Shown: positions 16,416-24,583 of the stretch, piece after piece
Position numbering within the stretch: the stretch's first letter is position 1
Layout: each line of letters opens with the position of its first letter
From: Chitinophaga pinensis
GTDB lineage: Bacteria > Bacteroidota > Bacteroidia > Flavobacteriales_D > Crocinitomicaceae
Assembly (NCBI GenBank): GCA_943324565.2
Contig: CALPMC020000005.1
Location: 1-52,063, forward strand
Direction: 5' to 3'
DNA length: 52,063 bases
Position numbers and translations under genes: made by a program
Notes under the pieces: model-generated
What the model saw: only the letters and a program-made list of their open reading frames with translations
What the model was told of the DNA's origin: nothing
Database searches by the model: none

Positions 16416-17294
16416 TTACAAGGTTCTTTTCGGTTCAATATGAATCAAAACATCAGCGATTTCAGGAAGTTGAATCATCAAAAAATCTTTCAACTGGTGT
16501 GAGATTTCATGCCCTTCAAAAACGCTTAATTTACCATCAACCTCGACATGTAAGTCTACAATATAAACCATACCTGTTTTACGAACCAAGCACTTTTCAG
16601 TATCCAAAACGCCTTCAACTTTTGTTGCTTCCTTACGAATTTGAACAATTAAATCATCGTGTAAGTGTTCGTCCATGATTTCCCCAAGTGCTGGTCTGAA
16701 AATCAAGAACGCATTGTAAACGATGAAAACAGATGCTAGTAATGCTGCCCAATCGTCTGCTTTTTCGTAGCCTTTTCCGAAAAACAAAGCTATGCTAATC
16801 CCAACAAAAGCCATTACAGATGAGATCGCGTCACTTCGGTGGTGCCAAGCGTCTGCATGTAAAGAACTAGACTTGGTTTCTATACTTTTTTGTTTCACAT
16901 AACGGTAGGAGAATTCTTTTATTAGAATTATCACACCCAATACATACAAGGTAAAAACTTCAGGTTTTTCTTGTGGTTGTTGTAAATTTCGAATGCTTTC
17001 AACGGCGATTATTGTGGCTGAAATCAACAGAAATCCAACAACAGCAAAAGTCACTAATGCTTCTGCTTTTCCATGACCATAAGGATGATTTTCATCGGCA
17101 GGTTTTGACGAATAATTTAATCCAAAAAGTACAAGTAAACTTGCAAAAACATCAGTGGTTGATTCTATTGCATCCGCAATCATTGCATCTGAATGTCCAA
17201 AAATACCGGTAATTCCTTTGGTGATTGCCAACCCCGCATTTGAGATTAAACTTAGAAAAGCTGTTTTTTGAGCTGTTTTTTTATTTGAATCCAT
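16416..17294 (-). CDS. cation diffusion facilitator (FieF-like) metal exporter
   Basis: A 292-residue inner membrane protein with the CDF layout: six transmembrane helices and a cytoplasmic C-terminal domain. The metal-site signatures are seen as HSDAMIADAIESTTD in helix II and ADAWHHRSDAISS in helix V, plus the HPYGHGKAEAL loop. The C-terminal part (VEGVLDTEKCLVRKTG...VDLHVEVDGKLSVFEGH) is the dimerising metal-sensing domain. Such proteins export Zn, Fe, Mn or Co in exchange for protons; the helix II/V residues here (H-D and H/D) are compatible with zinc or iron. It sits between mutA and yedK on the minus strand. Confidence 0.92.
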   Translation of the reverse strand: MDSNKKTAQKTAFLSLISNAGLAITKGITGIFGHSDAMIADAIESTTDVFASLLVLFGLNYSSKPADENHPYGHGKAEALVTFAVVGFLLISATIIAVESIRNLQQPQEKPEVFTLYVLGVIILIKEFSYRYVKQKSIETKSSSLHADAWHHRSDAISSVMAFVGISIALFFGKGYEKADDWAALLASVFIVYNAFLIFRPALGEIMDEHLHDDLIVQIRKEATKVEGVLDTEKCLVRKTGMVYIVDLHVEVDGKLSVFEGHEISHQLKDFLMIQLPEIADVLIHIEPKRTL

Positions 17295-17365
17295 TTTAGG
17301 TCAAAGAATAACTATTCTTTGTTGGTTTTAAATTGCGTTTAAATCAAACTTTTTATAATGAAAAA

Positions 17366-18631
17366 TTACTTGATGTATTCAATCTCCTCATAGATCAAAT
17401 AGGGAATTTCTAAATATTTTATTTCTTTTTTCCATTCCTGAGGGTTTGGATTAGCAGTATTGAATAAATTGATTCCTATTAATTTGATTTGTTTTTGATT
17501 GAAAAGATTTAATCGTTGAGTTCTTTTTAATGTAATGTCACTTTTTATTTTTAATATTTTATCCGTTGCATTTAAGCTTTTGAAAGTATCTAATTCTAAA
17601 AAGTAAGCCCAAGCTTTTGAACTAATTAGTTCCGTTAAGTTATCAATTATATAGCTACCTTTCAAAGGGTCATGAACTTTATCAAAATAACTTTCTTCTT
17701 TCAATAAATTGGAAATATTCGCAGCCATACGATAGGCAAAATCAGAACTTCCAACCGTAGAATTTTGGTCATATGGATGCACTACAATACTATCTGAACC
17801 TCCAGCAGCAGCTGACATTAATTCAGTTGTTTGTCGCAGTAAATTCGTGTGTTGATCTTTCAAAGATTTATTTGACCAGCCAATATGAGCTACAATTTCA
17901 ATTGAATTTTTAGAGCCATAAGCTGCTGTAATTTGTTCCCATAAATAACGTAATGCACGAATTTTTGCAATTTCTAAGAAATAGTTACTCCCAATTCCAA
18001 TTGATAATGAAAGTTGATTCGGTAAAAAACCACGATTAAGTAACTCATGTCCAGTTGATAAAATTAAACCAATTTCTTGCCATGTGGTTGCTCCAACTTG
18101 TTGAATTTCAAAACCATTAATACTTACAACTCGATTTGAAGTTAAGGATTTGATTTCATTTTCTAAGGTTGCAAAAACACTTGATAATGGGTCGGTTTCA
18201 AAAGAAAAATATTGAATTTTTGCAACGTAGCTTGAAGATAAAAATGAGCTTAGTTGCGTAGTATTCGTGAATTGTAATCGGGTATGAATATACTCAACTT
18301 CGATATCATTTAATAATAATACCCAATCAATTTCTATTGATTTTAGATTGAAAATCAATTCATTATAACCTTGGTTTAAGTTTTTTAGTGCTAACTTATT
18401 TGCAGATTTTTCATCGTTCACTTCAATGAAAGCACTTACATTCCAGTTATTTGATTCGTTTATGACTTCTGAATTAAAATCCTTTTCTGAAGCCTTGGTT
18501 ATATCCAACGAAATTTCTTCAATTTTGTCTGTAAATTCAATTTTTACAGCATCATCTTTTAATTCTTTTAAAATTTGCGCTTTCCAAGTTTCTGTGCTTG
18601 TTTCAGTGAAATCGAGTTGAAAATCATTCAT
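17366..18631 (-). CDS. mutA: methylmalonyl-CoA mutase small subunit
   Basis: This is the catalytically inert small chain that pairs with the B12-binding large chain (MutB) in converting succinyl-CoA and methylmalonyl-CoA. Typical blocks are TWQEIGLILSTGHELLN and, near residue 275, IGWSNKSL followed by TTELMSAAAGGSDSIVVHPYD. The product ends after the barrel and has no cobalamin-binding domain. I place the start at the ATG at 18629-18631 (MNDFQLDFTETS); an upstream in-frame start at 18661 would add ten residues that do not fit the family. About 421 aa is shorter than many MutA chains. No mutB is next to it: downstream is the CDF gene. Confidence 0.85.
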   Translation of the reverse strand: MNDFQLDFTETSTETWKAQILKELKDDAVKIEFTDKIEEISLDITKASEKDFNSEVINESNNWNVSAFIEVNDEKSANKLALKNLNQGYNELIFNLKSIEIDWVLLLNDIEVEYIHTRLQFTNTTQLSSFLSSSYVAKIQYFSFETDPLSSVFATLENEIKSLTSNRVVSINGFEIQQVGATTWQEIGLILSTGHELLNRGFLPNQLSLSIGIGSNYFLEIAKIRALRYLWEQITAAYGSKNSIEIVAHIGWSNKSLKDQHTNLLRQTTELMSAAAGGSDSIVVHPYDQNSTVGSSDFAYRMAANISNLLKEESYFDKVHDPLKGSYIIDNLTELISSKAWAYFLELDTFKSLNATDKILKIKSDITLKRTQRLNLFNQKQIKLIGINLFNTANPNPQEWKKEIKYLEIPYLIYEEIEYIK

Positions 18632-18661
18632 TGGTTTTGATTTGAATTCCCAAAGATACAA

Positions 18662-18949
18662 TAGTTGTTTTTATCATATTAAATTTTTGTTTGTTTGATT
18701 TTTTGAAAAACAAAAGTTATAACCTAAAAATCACTTCCAATACTTTTCGTTTATATTGACTAAATAGTTTTCACTTCGATTAAATACTTTATTTTCAAGT
18801 TAAGAATATATTATTGATGAGTTTGCGAGTAATCACATTTTTTTCTAATTCAACGGATATTAAAAAAAAATAATTGTATTTTCTCTTTTTATTGTATATT
18901 AAATTCATTCTATTACTGTTTGAATATTCTTTTGTTAGGAAGTGCACAT
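18662..18949. other. non-coding gap between mutA and the immunophilin operon
   Basis: AT-rich sequence upstream of mutA in which I can identify no gene or convincing promoter; it ends at the terminator of the adjacent minus-strand operon. Confidence 0.4.
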
Positions 18950-18977
18950 AAAAAAAGCCGTAAACTAGTTCACGGCC
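18950..18977 (-). terminator. terminator of the FKBP/cyclophilin operon
   Basis: On the minus strand GCCGT and ACGGC (18972-18976 and 18957-18961) pair, with further A-T and G-T pairs inward, followed by seven T (A run at 18950-18956). It lies about 30 bases after the stop at 19004. Confidence 0.8.
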
Positions 18978-19003
18978 TTTGATTTATAGAAAGAATAATT
19001 CAA

Positions 19004-20113
19004 TTAATGTTTGTGACCATCATGAGAATCGTGGTTATGCCCATCGTGTTCATCTTTAGTCGGTGCTTCAACTGAAATTACTTCGATGTCAAAAACTAAG
19101 TCGGAGTAGGGTGGAATTGCCCCTGGACGTCCACCTTTTCCATACGCTTGAAAATAAGGAATGAATAATTTCGCTTTTCCACCAGCACCCAACAAGGCAA
19201 TACCTTCTTCAAATCCCGCAATCATGCGTTGTTTTTTAAAATTAAAGTCCATTGGTTGGTTTCTGTCACGAGACGAATCAAACTTTTTACCTTCAGCTCT
19301 TAAAGTTCCTACATAATGCAATGAAACTTTAGAACCTTCAACTGGTTTCAACTTTTTTCCTTTTTTCTCCATTACATAAACCAAACCTGATTTTGTCATT
19401 TTGGCTTTTTTGTAAATTTTCTTCACTTCAGCAAACATAAAAGCTTTGTATTCGTCTTCCGACATCGCTGCAATCTTAGCATAAGCTGCATTTTTCTTGT
19501 CTTCCTCGGCCTTTTTTGGTGCATATACTTTATTAAATTCAGTGTTTGCATTCCAGTTTTTAGCCTCAGCTCCAACACGTACAATTTTGATAGATTCAAT
19601 TTTGTCTCCTTGTTGAACAGCATCTACCACTTCTTGACCTTTGATTACGTGACCAAAAACAGTATGTTTTCCGTCCAACCAAGGTGTTGCTTTGTGTGTA
19701 ATAAAGAATTGACTACCATTTGTAGCAGGACCAGAATTTGCCATTGATAAAATTCCAGGACCGATATGTTTTAATTCCGGGACAATTTCATCAAAGAATT
19801 TATAACCTGGGTCACCTGTTCCATCGCCTTTTGGACAGCCACCTTGAATCATAAAATCTTTGATAACACGGTGAAAAACAAGTCCATTATAGTAAGGTTT
19901 AGTCACATTTACAGCATCAACTTTTAAATTTCCTTCTGCCAAACCAACAAAATTTCCAACGGTCATTGGTGTTTTTTGATGTTCTAAAACGCAAACAATC
20001 AGTCCTTTTGTGGTATTGATTTCGGCGTAAATTCCTGCATCATAAACGGCTTCTTGGGCAAATAGACGAATAGAAACAAGCGATAAAGCAGCGATTAAAA
20101 CTTTAATTTTCAT
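19004..20113 (-). CDS. exported dual-family immunophilin: cyclophilin plus FKBP
   Basis: A signal peptide (MKIKVLIAALSLVSIRLFAQ) is followed by a cyclophilin domain (about residues 25-180) with FHRVIKDFMIQGG and FFITHKATPWLDGKHTVFG, a charged linker, and an FKBP domain (about 250-350) with VSLHYVGTLRAEGKKFDSS and AIPPYSDLVFDIEVISV. Both are complete peptidyl-prolyl isomerase folds, so one chain carries two unrelated prolyl isomerases. This order matches the CFBP-type dual immunophilins reported for flavobacteria. The last 18 residues are rich in His, Asp and Gly and could bind metal. It should act in the periplasm in protein folding. It lies 8 bases after the second FKBP gene. Confidence 0.92.
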   Translation of the reverse strand: MKIKVLIAALSLVSIRLFAQEAVYDAGIYAEINTTKGLIVCVLEHQKTPMTVGNFVGLAEGNLKVDAVNVTKPYYNGLVFHRVIKDFMIQGGCPKGDGTGDPGYKFFDEIVPELKHIGPGILSMANSGPATNGSQFFITHKATPWLDGKHTVFGHVIKGQEVVDAVQQGDKIESIKIVRVGAEAKNWNANTEFNKVYAPKKAEEDKKNAAYAKIAAMSEDEYKAFMFAEVKKIYKKAKMTKSGLVYVMEKKGKKLKPVEGSKVSLHYVGTLRAEGKKFDSSRDRNQPMDFNFKKQRMIAGFEEGIALLGAGGKAKLFIPYFQAYGKGGRPGAIPPYSDLVFDIEVISVEAPTKDEHDGHNHDSHDGHKH

Positions 20114-20121
20114 CTTAATTT

Positions 20122-20802
20122 TTATTTAGAAATTCCTAATAATTCAACTTCAAAAACCAATGGCATAAATGGTTCGATAATACTTCCAGGTTGTGGATTT
20201 GCGCCATAAGCCAACTCTTGAGGAATGTAAAATTTGTATTTCCCTCCAACTTTCATCAATTGTAATCCTTCCGTCCAACCTTTTATAACCTGATTTAAAC
20301 CAAATTCAATAGGTTCACCACGATCCACTGAGCTGTCAAAAACGCGACCATCAGGAGTTGTACCGTGGTAATGAACTTTTACCTTAGAAGTAGCTGTTGG
20401 TTTTTCGCCTTTTCCTTCGGTGATAACTTCATATTGTAAACCACTTGCTGTTACATTAACCGTTGATTTTTTCTTGTTGTCAGATAAAAACTTTTCTCCT
20501 TCAGCTATGTTTTTACTGTTTTCTTTTTCAGCCAATGCCTTTGCCTTATTTTGAAAATAAGCATTTACGATGGTATTACTTGGATCACCACATTTTGGTG
20601 GATTCCCATTAAAAACATCCTTTAATGCAATCATAACAATTTCTACATTCGCTTCGCTAAAGTCTTTTAAAATACTTGCGCCAATGTTTTGTCCAATCAA
20701 GTATGAAACAGAATCCACTCTGTTTGCAAGCTTAACTGGTGCTTGTGCAAAAGCAGTCATTGAAAACAAACTTGCACTTAAAATAAATAATCCTTTTTTC
20801 AT
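20122..20802 (-). CDS. FkpA/Mip-type periplasmic FKBP prolyl isomerase
   Basis: Signal peptide (MKKGLFILSASLFSMTAFAQ), then a helical N-terminal dimerisation region (about 25-105, containing VSYLIGQNIGASILKDF) and a C-terminal FKBP domain with VKVHYHGTTPDGRVFDSS and the VFEVELLGI ending. This is the FkpA/Mip architecture and 226 aa is a normal length. It would assist folding of exported proteins. It sits between nadK (13 bases upstream) and the cyclophilin-FKBP fusion (8 bases downstream), giving an operon that ends at the terminator at 18950. Confidence 0.92.
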   Translation of the reverse strand: MKKGLFILSASLFSMTAFAQAPVKLANRVDSVSYLIGQNIGASILKDFSEANVEIVMIALKDVFNGNPPKCGDPSNTIVNAYFQNKAKALAEKENSKNIAEGEKFLSDNKKKSTVNVTASGLQYEVITEGKGEKPTATSKVKVHYHGTTPDGRVFDSSVDRGEPIEFGLNQVIKGWTEGLQLMKVGGKYKFYIPQELAYGANPQPGSIIEPFMPLVFEVELLGISK

Positions 20803-20814
20803 CTTTTTTACATT

Positions 20815-21693
20815 TTAATTTCGGGTATCAATTCCCCACAACATTTTATTTCTAATTGTATCTAAAAAATTATTGTCTTCAAATTTAACAACATTGATCA
20901 TAAATTCAGCCTTGCGAATCACAACTTGCTCTCCTTGTCGAATACTTTTTGAATTACCATCCAAACTTAATAAATAAGTTCGGTCGCGTCCTTCCACTTC
21001 TAAAGAAATAGGTAAATGATCAGGAACGACCATCGGGCGAACATTCAAATTATGGGGAGCAATTGGGTTTAAGATATGTACTTGACAACCAGGGGTTATG
21101 ATAGGTCCACCGCAACTTAAACTATAAGCAGTTGAACCTGTTGGTGTTGCAACAATTAAACCATCAGCCCAATACGTATTCAAGTATTTATTATCTAAAG
21201 AAGCATGTACCGTAATCATCGATGATGTATCTTTTTTGTGCAAAGTCAGCTCATTCAAAGCAAAATTATCAGCTCCAAATAAATCTTCTTCTGTATGTAC
21301 TCGCAACAAAGAGCGTAATTGGAATTCGTATTCTTTGTTTTTTACTTGTGACAAGGTCTCATACATCGCATCTTTGGAGATATTAGAAAGGAAACCTAAT
21401 CTCCCTGTATTAATTCCCATTATAGGAACGCCAGAATTTCGTATATAACTTACTGTTTTCAAGAAAGTTCCATCGCCACCCATGCTGATAACTAAATCTA
21501 ATCCTGAATGAAAATCTTTGTGATTTCTAAACACTTCGTAATTCGCTGAAATCCCTGATTTTTGAATTAACTGATTATTCAATTCTTCTTCAATCACTGG
21601 TTTCCATCCAAATTCCTCTAAAATTTCAAGTAATTTGATGAAATATTCTGCTGTTTGTTTATTAACTTTTCTTCCGTAAATAGCTACTCGCAT
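20815..21693 (-). CDS. nadK: NAD kinase
   Basis: It phosphorylates NAD to NADP with ATP or polyphosphate in the cytoplasm. The GGDGTFLKTV signature lies near residue 73, followed by GRLGFLSNI and the PTGSTAYSLSCGGPII loop. The length (292 aa) is normal. The likely start is the ATG at 21691-21693 (MRVAIYGRKV); the reading frame also offers a TTG two codons earlier that would overlap the upstream stop. The CBS-domain gene ends 2 bases before the start, so the pair is probably translated together, upstream of two prolyl isomerase genes. Confidence 0.93.
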   Translation of the reverse strand: MRVAIYGRKVNKQTAEYFIKLLEILEEFGWKPVIEEELNNQLIQKSGISANYEVFRNHKDFHSGLDLVISMGGDGTFLKTVSYIRNSGVPIMGINTGRLGFLSNISKDAMYETLSQVKNKEYEFQLRSLLRVHTEEDLFGADNFALNELTLHKKDTSSMITVHASLDNKYLNTYWADGLIVATPTGSTAYSLSCGGPIITPGCQVHILNPIAPHNLNVRPMVVPDHLPISLEVEGRDRTYLLSLDGNSKSIRQGEQVVIRKAEFMINVVKFEDNNFLDTIRNKMLWGIDTRN

Positions 21694-21695
21694 AC

Positions 21696-22358
21696 TCAAA
21701 ACTTCATAAAATTCATTAAGGCATCATAGCGCCAATTTAAATCCTCATCGCCCATTCCGTATTGAAAAGAAGCTTTTACAAGATAGTCGTAACGTTCAAA
21801 AGTACGAATGATACTTGTTAAATCTAATTGATTGATTTTCAATGTTACATCAAGTTTAGTTGAATCTGGATTAGAAAGAATGTAAGAGCTTAAAATACGA
21901 GCATTATTACTTTCAACAATTTGTGCGATTTGCGCCATTGAATAATCTACTGTATTTACTTCTAAAATCAATAATCCTCCTGATTCTTTTATACTTCCGG
22001 TGTTAGCTAATTCGGTCATGAGCTTGTAGATACTCGTACAACCAACGTAATGTTCTTGTTCGTCCAAAATTGGAATCACACTTAATTTAAATTCTGACAT
22101 TTTGGCAAGTACTTCGTATATGTGTGCCGAAGATTTCACATAAGGTCGAGGTAAATGTTGAAATAAGCCGTCTAACGTTTTATCTAAATCTAAATGATCG
22201 AGAATATCTGACTCTGAAACAACTCCAACGAAATTCCCATTTTTTAGGACAGGCAAGTGAGAAACTTTGAATTCGTCCATCCAATTTATGGCCTTTTCGC
22301 CTGTGTCTGTGTGTACTAGAGGGGGAATTTCCTCCGTAATTAAATCATTTGCTATCAT
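21696..22358 (-). CDS. CBS-domain protein, 220 aa
   Basis: Two CBS motifs are visible: GEKAINWMDEFKVSHLPVLKNGNFVGVVSESDI and a second with EVLAKMSEFKLSVIPILDEQEHYVGCTS. A C-terminal part (about 130-215) looks like an ACT-type fold (IVESNNARILSSYIL, then DVTLKINQLDLTSII). Such stand-alone CBS proteins bind adenine nucleotides or S-adenosylmethionine and regulate partners. I take the ATG at 22356-22358 rather than a TTG four codons upstream. The gene is 2 bases from nadK, suggesting that NAD kinase may be the regulated partner; this is inference from position only. Confidence 0.8.
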   Translation of the reverse strand: MIANDLITEEIPPLVHTDTGEKAINWMDEFKVSHLPVLKNGNFVGVVSESDILDHLDLDKTLDGLFQHLPRPYVKSSAHIYEVLAKMSEFKLSVIPILDEQEHYVGCTSIYKLMTELANTGSIKESGGLLILEVNTVDYSMAQIAQIVESNNARILSSYILSNPDSTKLDVTLKINQLDLTSIIRTFERYDYLVKASFQYGMGDEDLNWRYDALMNFMKF

Positions 22359-22395
22359 AAGAAGTGCCAAAGTAGTAAAATCCTTTCAGAGTTTG

Positions 22396-22403
22396 TAATT
22401 TTG
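22396..22403 (+). promoter_or_regulatory. candidate -7 box of pdxJ (TAATTTTG)
   Basis: Exact TAnnTTTG match ending 19 bases before the pdxJ ATG. No convincing -33 TTTG is seen at the standard distance. Confidence 0.4.
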
Positions 22404-22422
22404 CTTGTCAAATTTTATACCA

Positions 22423-23139
22423 ATGTCAAAACTTAGTGTCAATATCAATAAAATAGCAACTATCCGTAATGCACGTGGTGGCACTCTACCTAATGTGGTT
22501 CAGTTTGCAGTCGATTGTGAACGTTTTGGTGCTGACGGAATTACAATTCATCCTCGTCCAGATGAACGTCATATTACTACTAAAGACACGTATGATTTGA
22601 AAGAAGTGGTAACAACTGAGTTTAATATCGAAGGTTATCCCGATGCTCGTTTTATGCAATTGATTAAAGATTTGCGACCAACACAAGCGACTTTGGTTCC
22701 AGATCCGCCAGGAGTTTTAACCTCTAATGCTGGTTGGGATACAATTCAGCATTTTTATTTTTTGCAAGAAATTTGTCAAACAATAAAGGATTTAGGAGTT
22801 CGCACTTCAATTTTTATTGAACCAAAAAATGAGTTGATTGAAAATGCTGCAAAACTAGGTGTGGAGCGTATTGAATTGTACACTGGACCCTATGCTGAAC
22901 ATTTTCCAATAAATAGAGAAGAAGCAATTGCAGCTTATGCAGAGGCAACAAAATTTGCAGTCAATCATGGACTTGGTATAAATGCGGGACATGATTTAAG
23001 CCTTGAAAATTTGCGCTTTTTCAAACAATCCTTAGTTCAGTTAGACGAAGTTTCAATAGGTCACGCCTTGATTTCAGATGCTTTGTATTTAGGAATTGAA
23101 AATACGATTCAGCGCTATAAATTGTTGTTGGCAGACTAA
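22423..23139 (+). CDS. pdxJ: pyridoxine 5'-phosphate synthase
   Basis: PdxJ condenses 1-deoxyxylulose 5-phosphate with 3-amino-2-oxopropyl phosphate to pyridoxine 5'-phosphate, the last ring-forming step of vitamin B6 synthesis. The N-terminus reads KLSVNINKIATIRNARGG, followed by ADGITIHPRPDERHI and the phosphate-binding NAGHDLSLENL. The length from the ATG at 22423 (238 aa) fits; the frame also has a TTG 6 codons earlier. It runs on the plus strand just before a PLP-dependent cystathionine beta-synthase. Confidence 0.95.
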   Translation: MSKLSVNINKIATIRNARGGTLPNVVQFAVDCERFGADGITIHPRPDERHITTKDTYDLKEVVTTEFNIEGYPDARFMQLIKDLRPTQATLVPDPPGVLTSNAGWDTIQHFYFLQEICQTIKDLGVRTSIFIEPKNELIENAAKLGVERIELYTGPYAEHFPINREEAIAAYAEATKFAVNHGLGINAGHDLSLENLRFFKQSLVQLDEVSIGHALISDALYLGIENTIQRYKLLLAD

Positions 23140-23199
23140 GGATGTTAATAATAAGAAAACTAGCTTAAAAGTTCGTGTTTTCACCATAAATAAAACCCT

Positions 23200-23207
23200 T
23201 ATCTTTG
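23200..23207 (+). promoter_or_regulatory. candidate -7 box of the cystathionine beta-synthase gene (TATCTTTG)
   Basis: Exact TAnnTTTG match 15 bases before the ATG at 23222. It suggests that the gene has its own promoter in addition to any read-through from pdxJ. Confidence 0.45.
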
Positions 23208-23221
23208 ACAAAATTATTTTA

Positions 23222-24583
23222 ATGAAAGTTTACAATAACATCCTTGAAACTATTGGAAACACTCCTTTAGTTCGAATTAATAAATTAGCATCTGATATTT
23301 CAGCACAAGTTTTTGCGAAAGTTGAAACAACAAATCCAGGTAACTCTGTGAAAGACAGAATGGCTTTGAAAATGATTGAGGATGCAGAAAAAGCTGGATT
23401 ATTGAAACCTGGAGGAACATTAATTGAAGGAACTTCTGGAAATACAGGGATGGGATTAGCATTAGCGTGTATCATTAAAGGATATAAATTAATTTGTGTT
23501 TTAAACGATAAACAATCCAAAGAGAAAATGGATATTTTACGTGCTGTTGGAGCGGAAGTTGTGGTTTGTCCTACGGCTGTTGAACCAACTGATCCACGTT
23601 CATATTATTCTGTTTCAAAAAGATTAGCAACTGAGATTCCAAATTCTTGGTACGTAAATCAATATGATAATTTGTCAAACCGTCAAGCACATTATGAATC
23701 TACTGGACCTGAAATTTGGGAACAGACGGAAGGGAAAGTGACGCATTTTGTGGTAGGTGTTGGAACAGGTGGTACGATTTCAGGTGTTGGAAAATACTTG
23801 AAGGAGAAAAATCCAAACATCAAAATTTGGGGAATTGATACCTATGGTTCGGTATTCAAAAAGTATAAGGAAACTGGAATTTTTGATGAAAATGAGATTT
23901 ATCCATACATCACAGAAGGTATTGGAGAAGACATTCTTCCTGCGAATGTTGATTTTGACGTAATTGACCTTTTTGAAAAAGTAACTGATAAAGATGCGGC
24001 TGTTTACACAAGACGTTTGGCACGTGAAGAAGGGATTTTTGTGGGAAATTCGGCAGGTTCAGCAATTAAAGGTTTGATTCAATTAAAAGATAAATTGACT
24101 GCTGATGATGTTGTTGTTGTTTTATTCCACGATCATGGTAGTCGTTACATTGGAAAAATATTCAATGATGATTGGATGCGTGAAAGAGGTTTCTTAGATG
24201 AAAATATCATTACAGCTGGAGATTTAGTAGCGAAACATGCAGATAAACCTTTAGTTTCTTTATATGCTGAGGAATTGGTTTCACATGCAATTGCAAAAAT
24301 GCGCAACTTCGGTATTTCCCAGATTCCGGTTACTAAAGATGGTAAATTCGTTGGATCTGTCGATGATAGCCATGTTTATCAAGTCTTGGTTGATCATCCT
24401 GAATTACGTGACGCATCAATTTCTTCAATCATGGGGGCGCCTTTTCCTGTAGTTAAGACAAATACGAACATTGAAGACTTATGTAAATTAATTAATAAGC
24501 AAACGCCAGCAGTTTTAGTAGAATTACCTAATGGTAAATTCCATATTGTTTCGCGTTACGATGTAATTTCAGCAATGTCCTAA
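23222..24583 (+). CDS. cystathionine beta-synthase with C-terminal CBS domains
   Basis: The N-terminal 320 residues are a fold type II PLP enzyme: the Schiff-base lysine is in NPGNSVKDRM (about residue 44), the substrate loop in EGTSGNTGMGLA and the phosphate loop in GVGTGGTISGVG. Residues about 340-450 hold two CBS motifs (NFGISQIPVTKDGKFVGSVDD). This layout is that of cystathionine beta-synthase, which joins homocysteine and serine; a cysteine synthase activity cannot be excluded. The CBS motifs would allow regulation by adenosyl compounds. The start is the ATG at 23222 (MKVYNNILETIG); an earlier frame opening at 23096 overlaps pdxJ and adds 42 unlikely residues. The stop overlaps the next ATG (TAATG). 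Confidence 0.9.
   Translation: MKVYNNILETIGNTPLVRINKLASDISAQVFAKVETTNPGNSVKDRMALKMIEDAEKAGLLKPGGTLIEGTSGNTGMGLALACIIKGYKLICVLNDKQSKEKMDILRAVGAEVVVCPTAVEPTDPRSYYSVSKRLATEIPNSWYVNQYDNLSNRQAHYESTGPEIWEQTEGKVTHFVVGVGTGGTISGVGKYLKEKNPNIKIWGIDTYGSVFKKYKETGIFDENEIYPYITEGIGEDILPANVDFDVIDLFEKVTDKDAAVYTRRLAREEGIFVGNSAGSAIKGLIQLKDKLTADDVVVVLFHDHGSRYIGKIFNDDWMRERGFLDENIITAGDLVAKHADKPLVSLYAEELVSHAIAKMRNFGISQIPVTKDGKFVGSVDDSHVYQVLVDHPELRDASISSIMGAPFPVVKTNTNIEDLCKLINKQTPAVLVELPNGKFHIVSRYDVISAMS

Noticed and set aside
23096..23221. Upstream extension of the cystathionine beta-synthase
   Set aside because: It overlaps pdxJ and precedes a good -7 box and the natural N-terminus MKVYNNILETIG.
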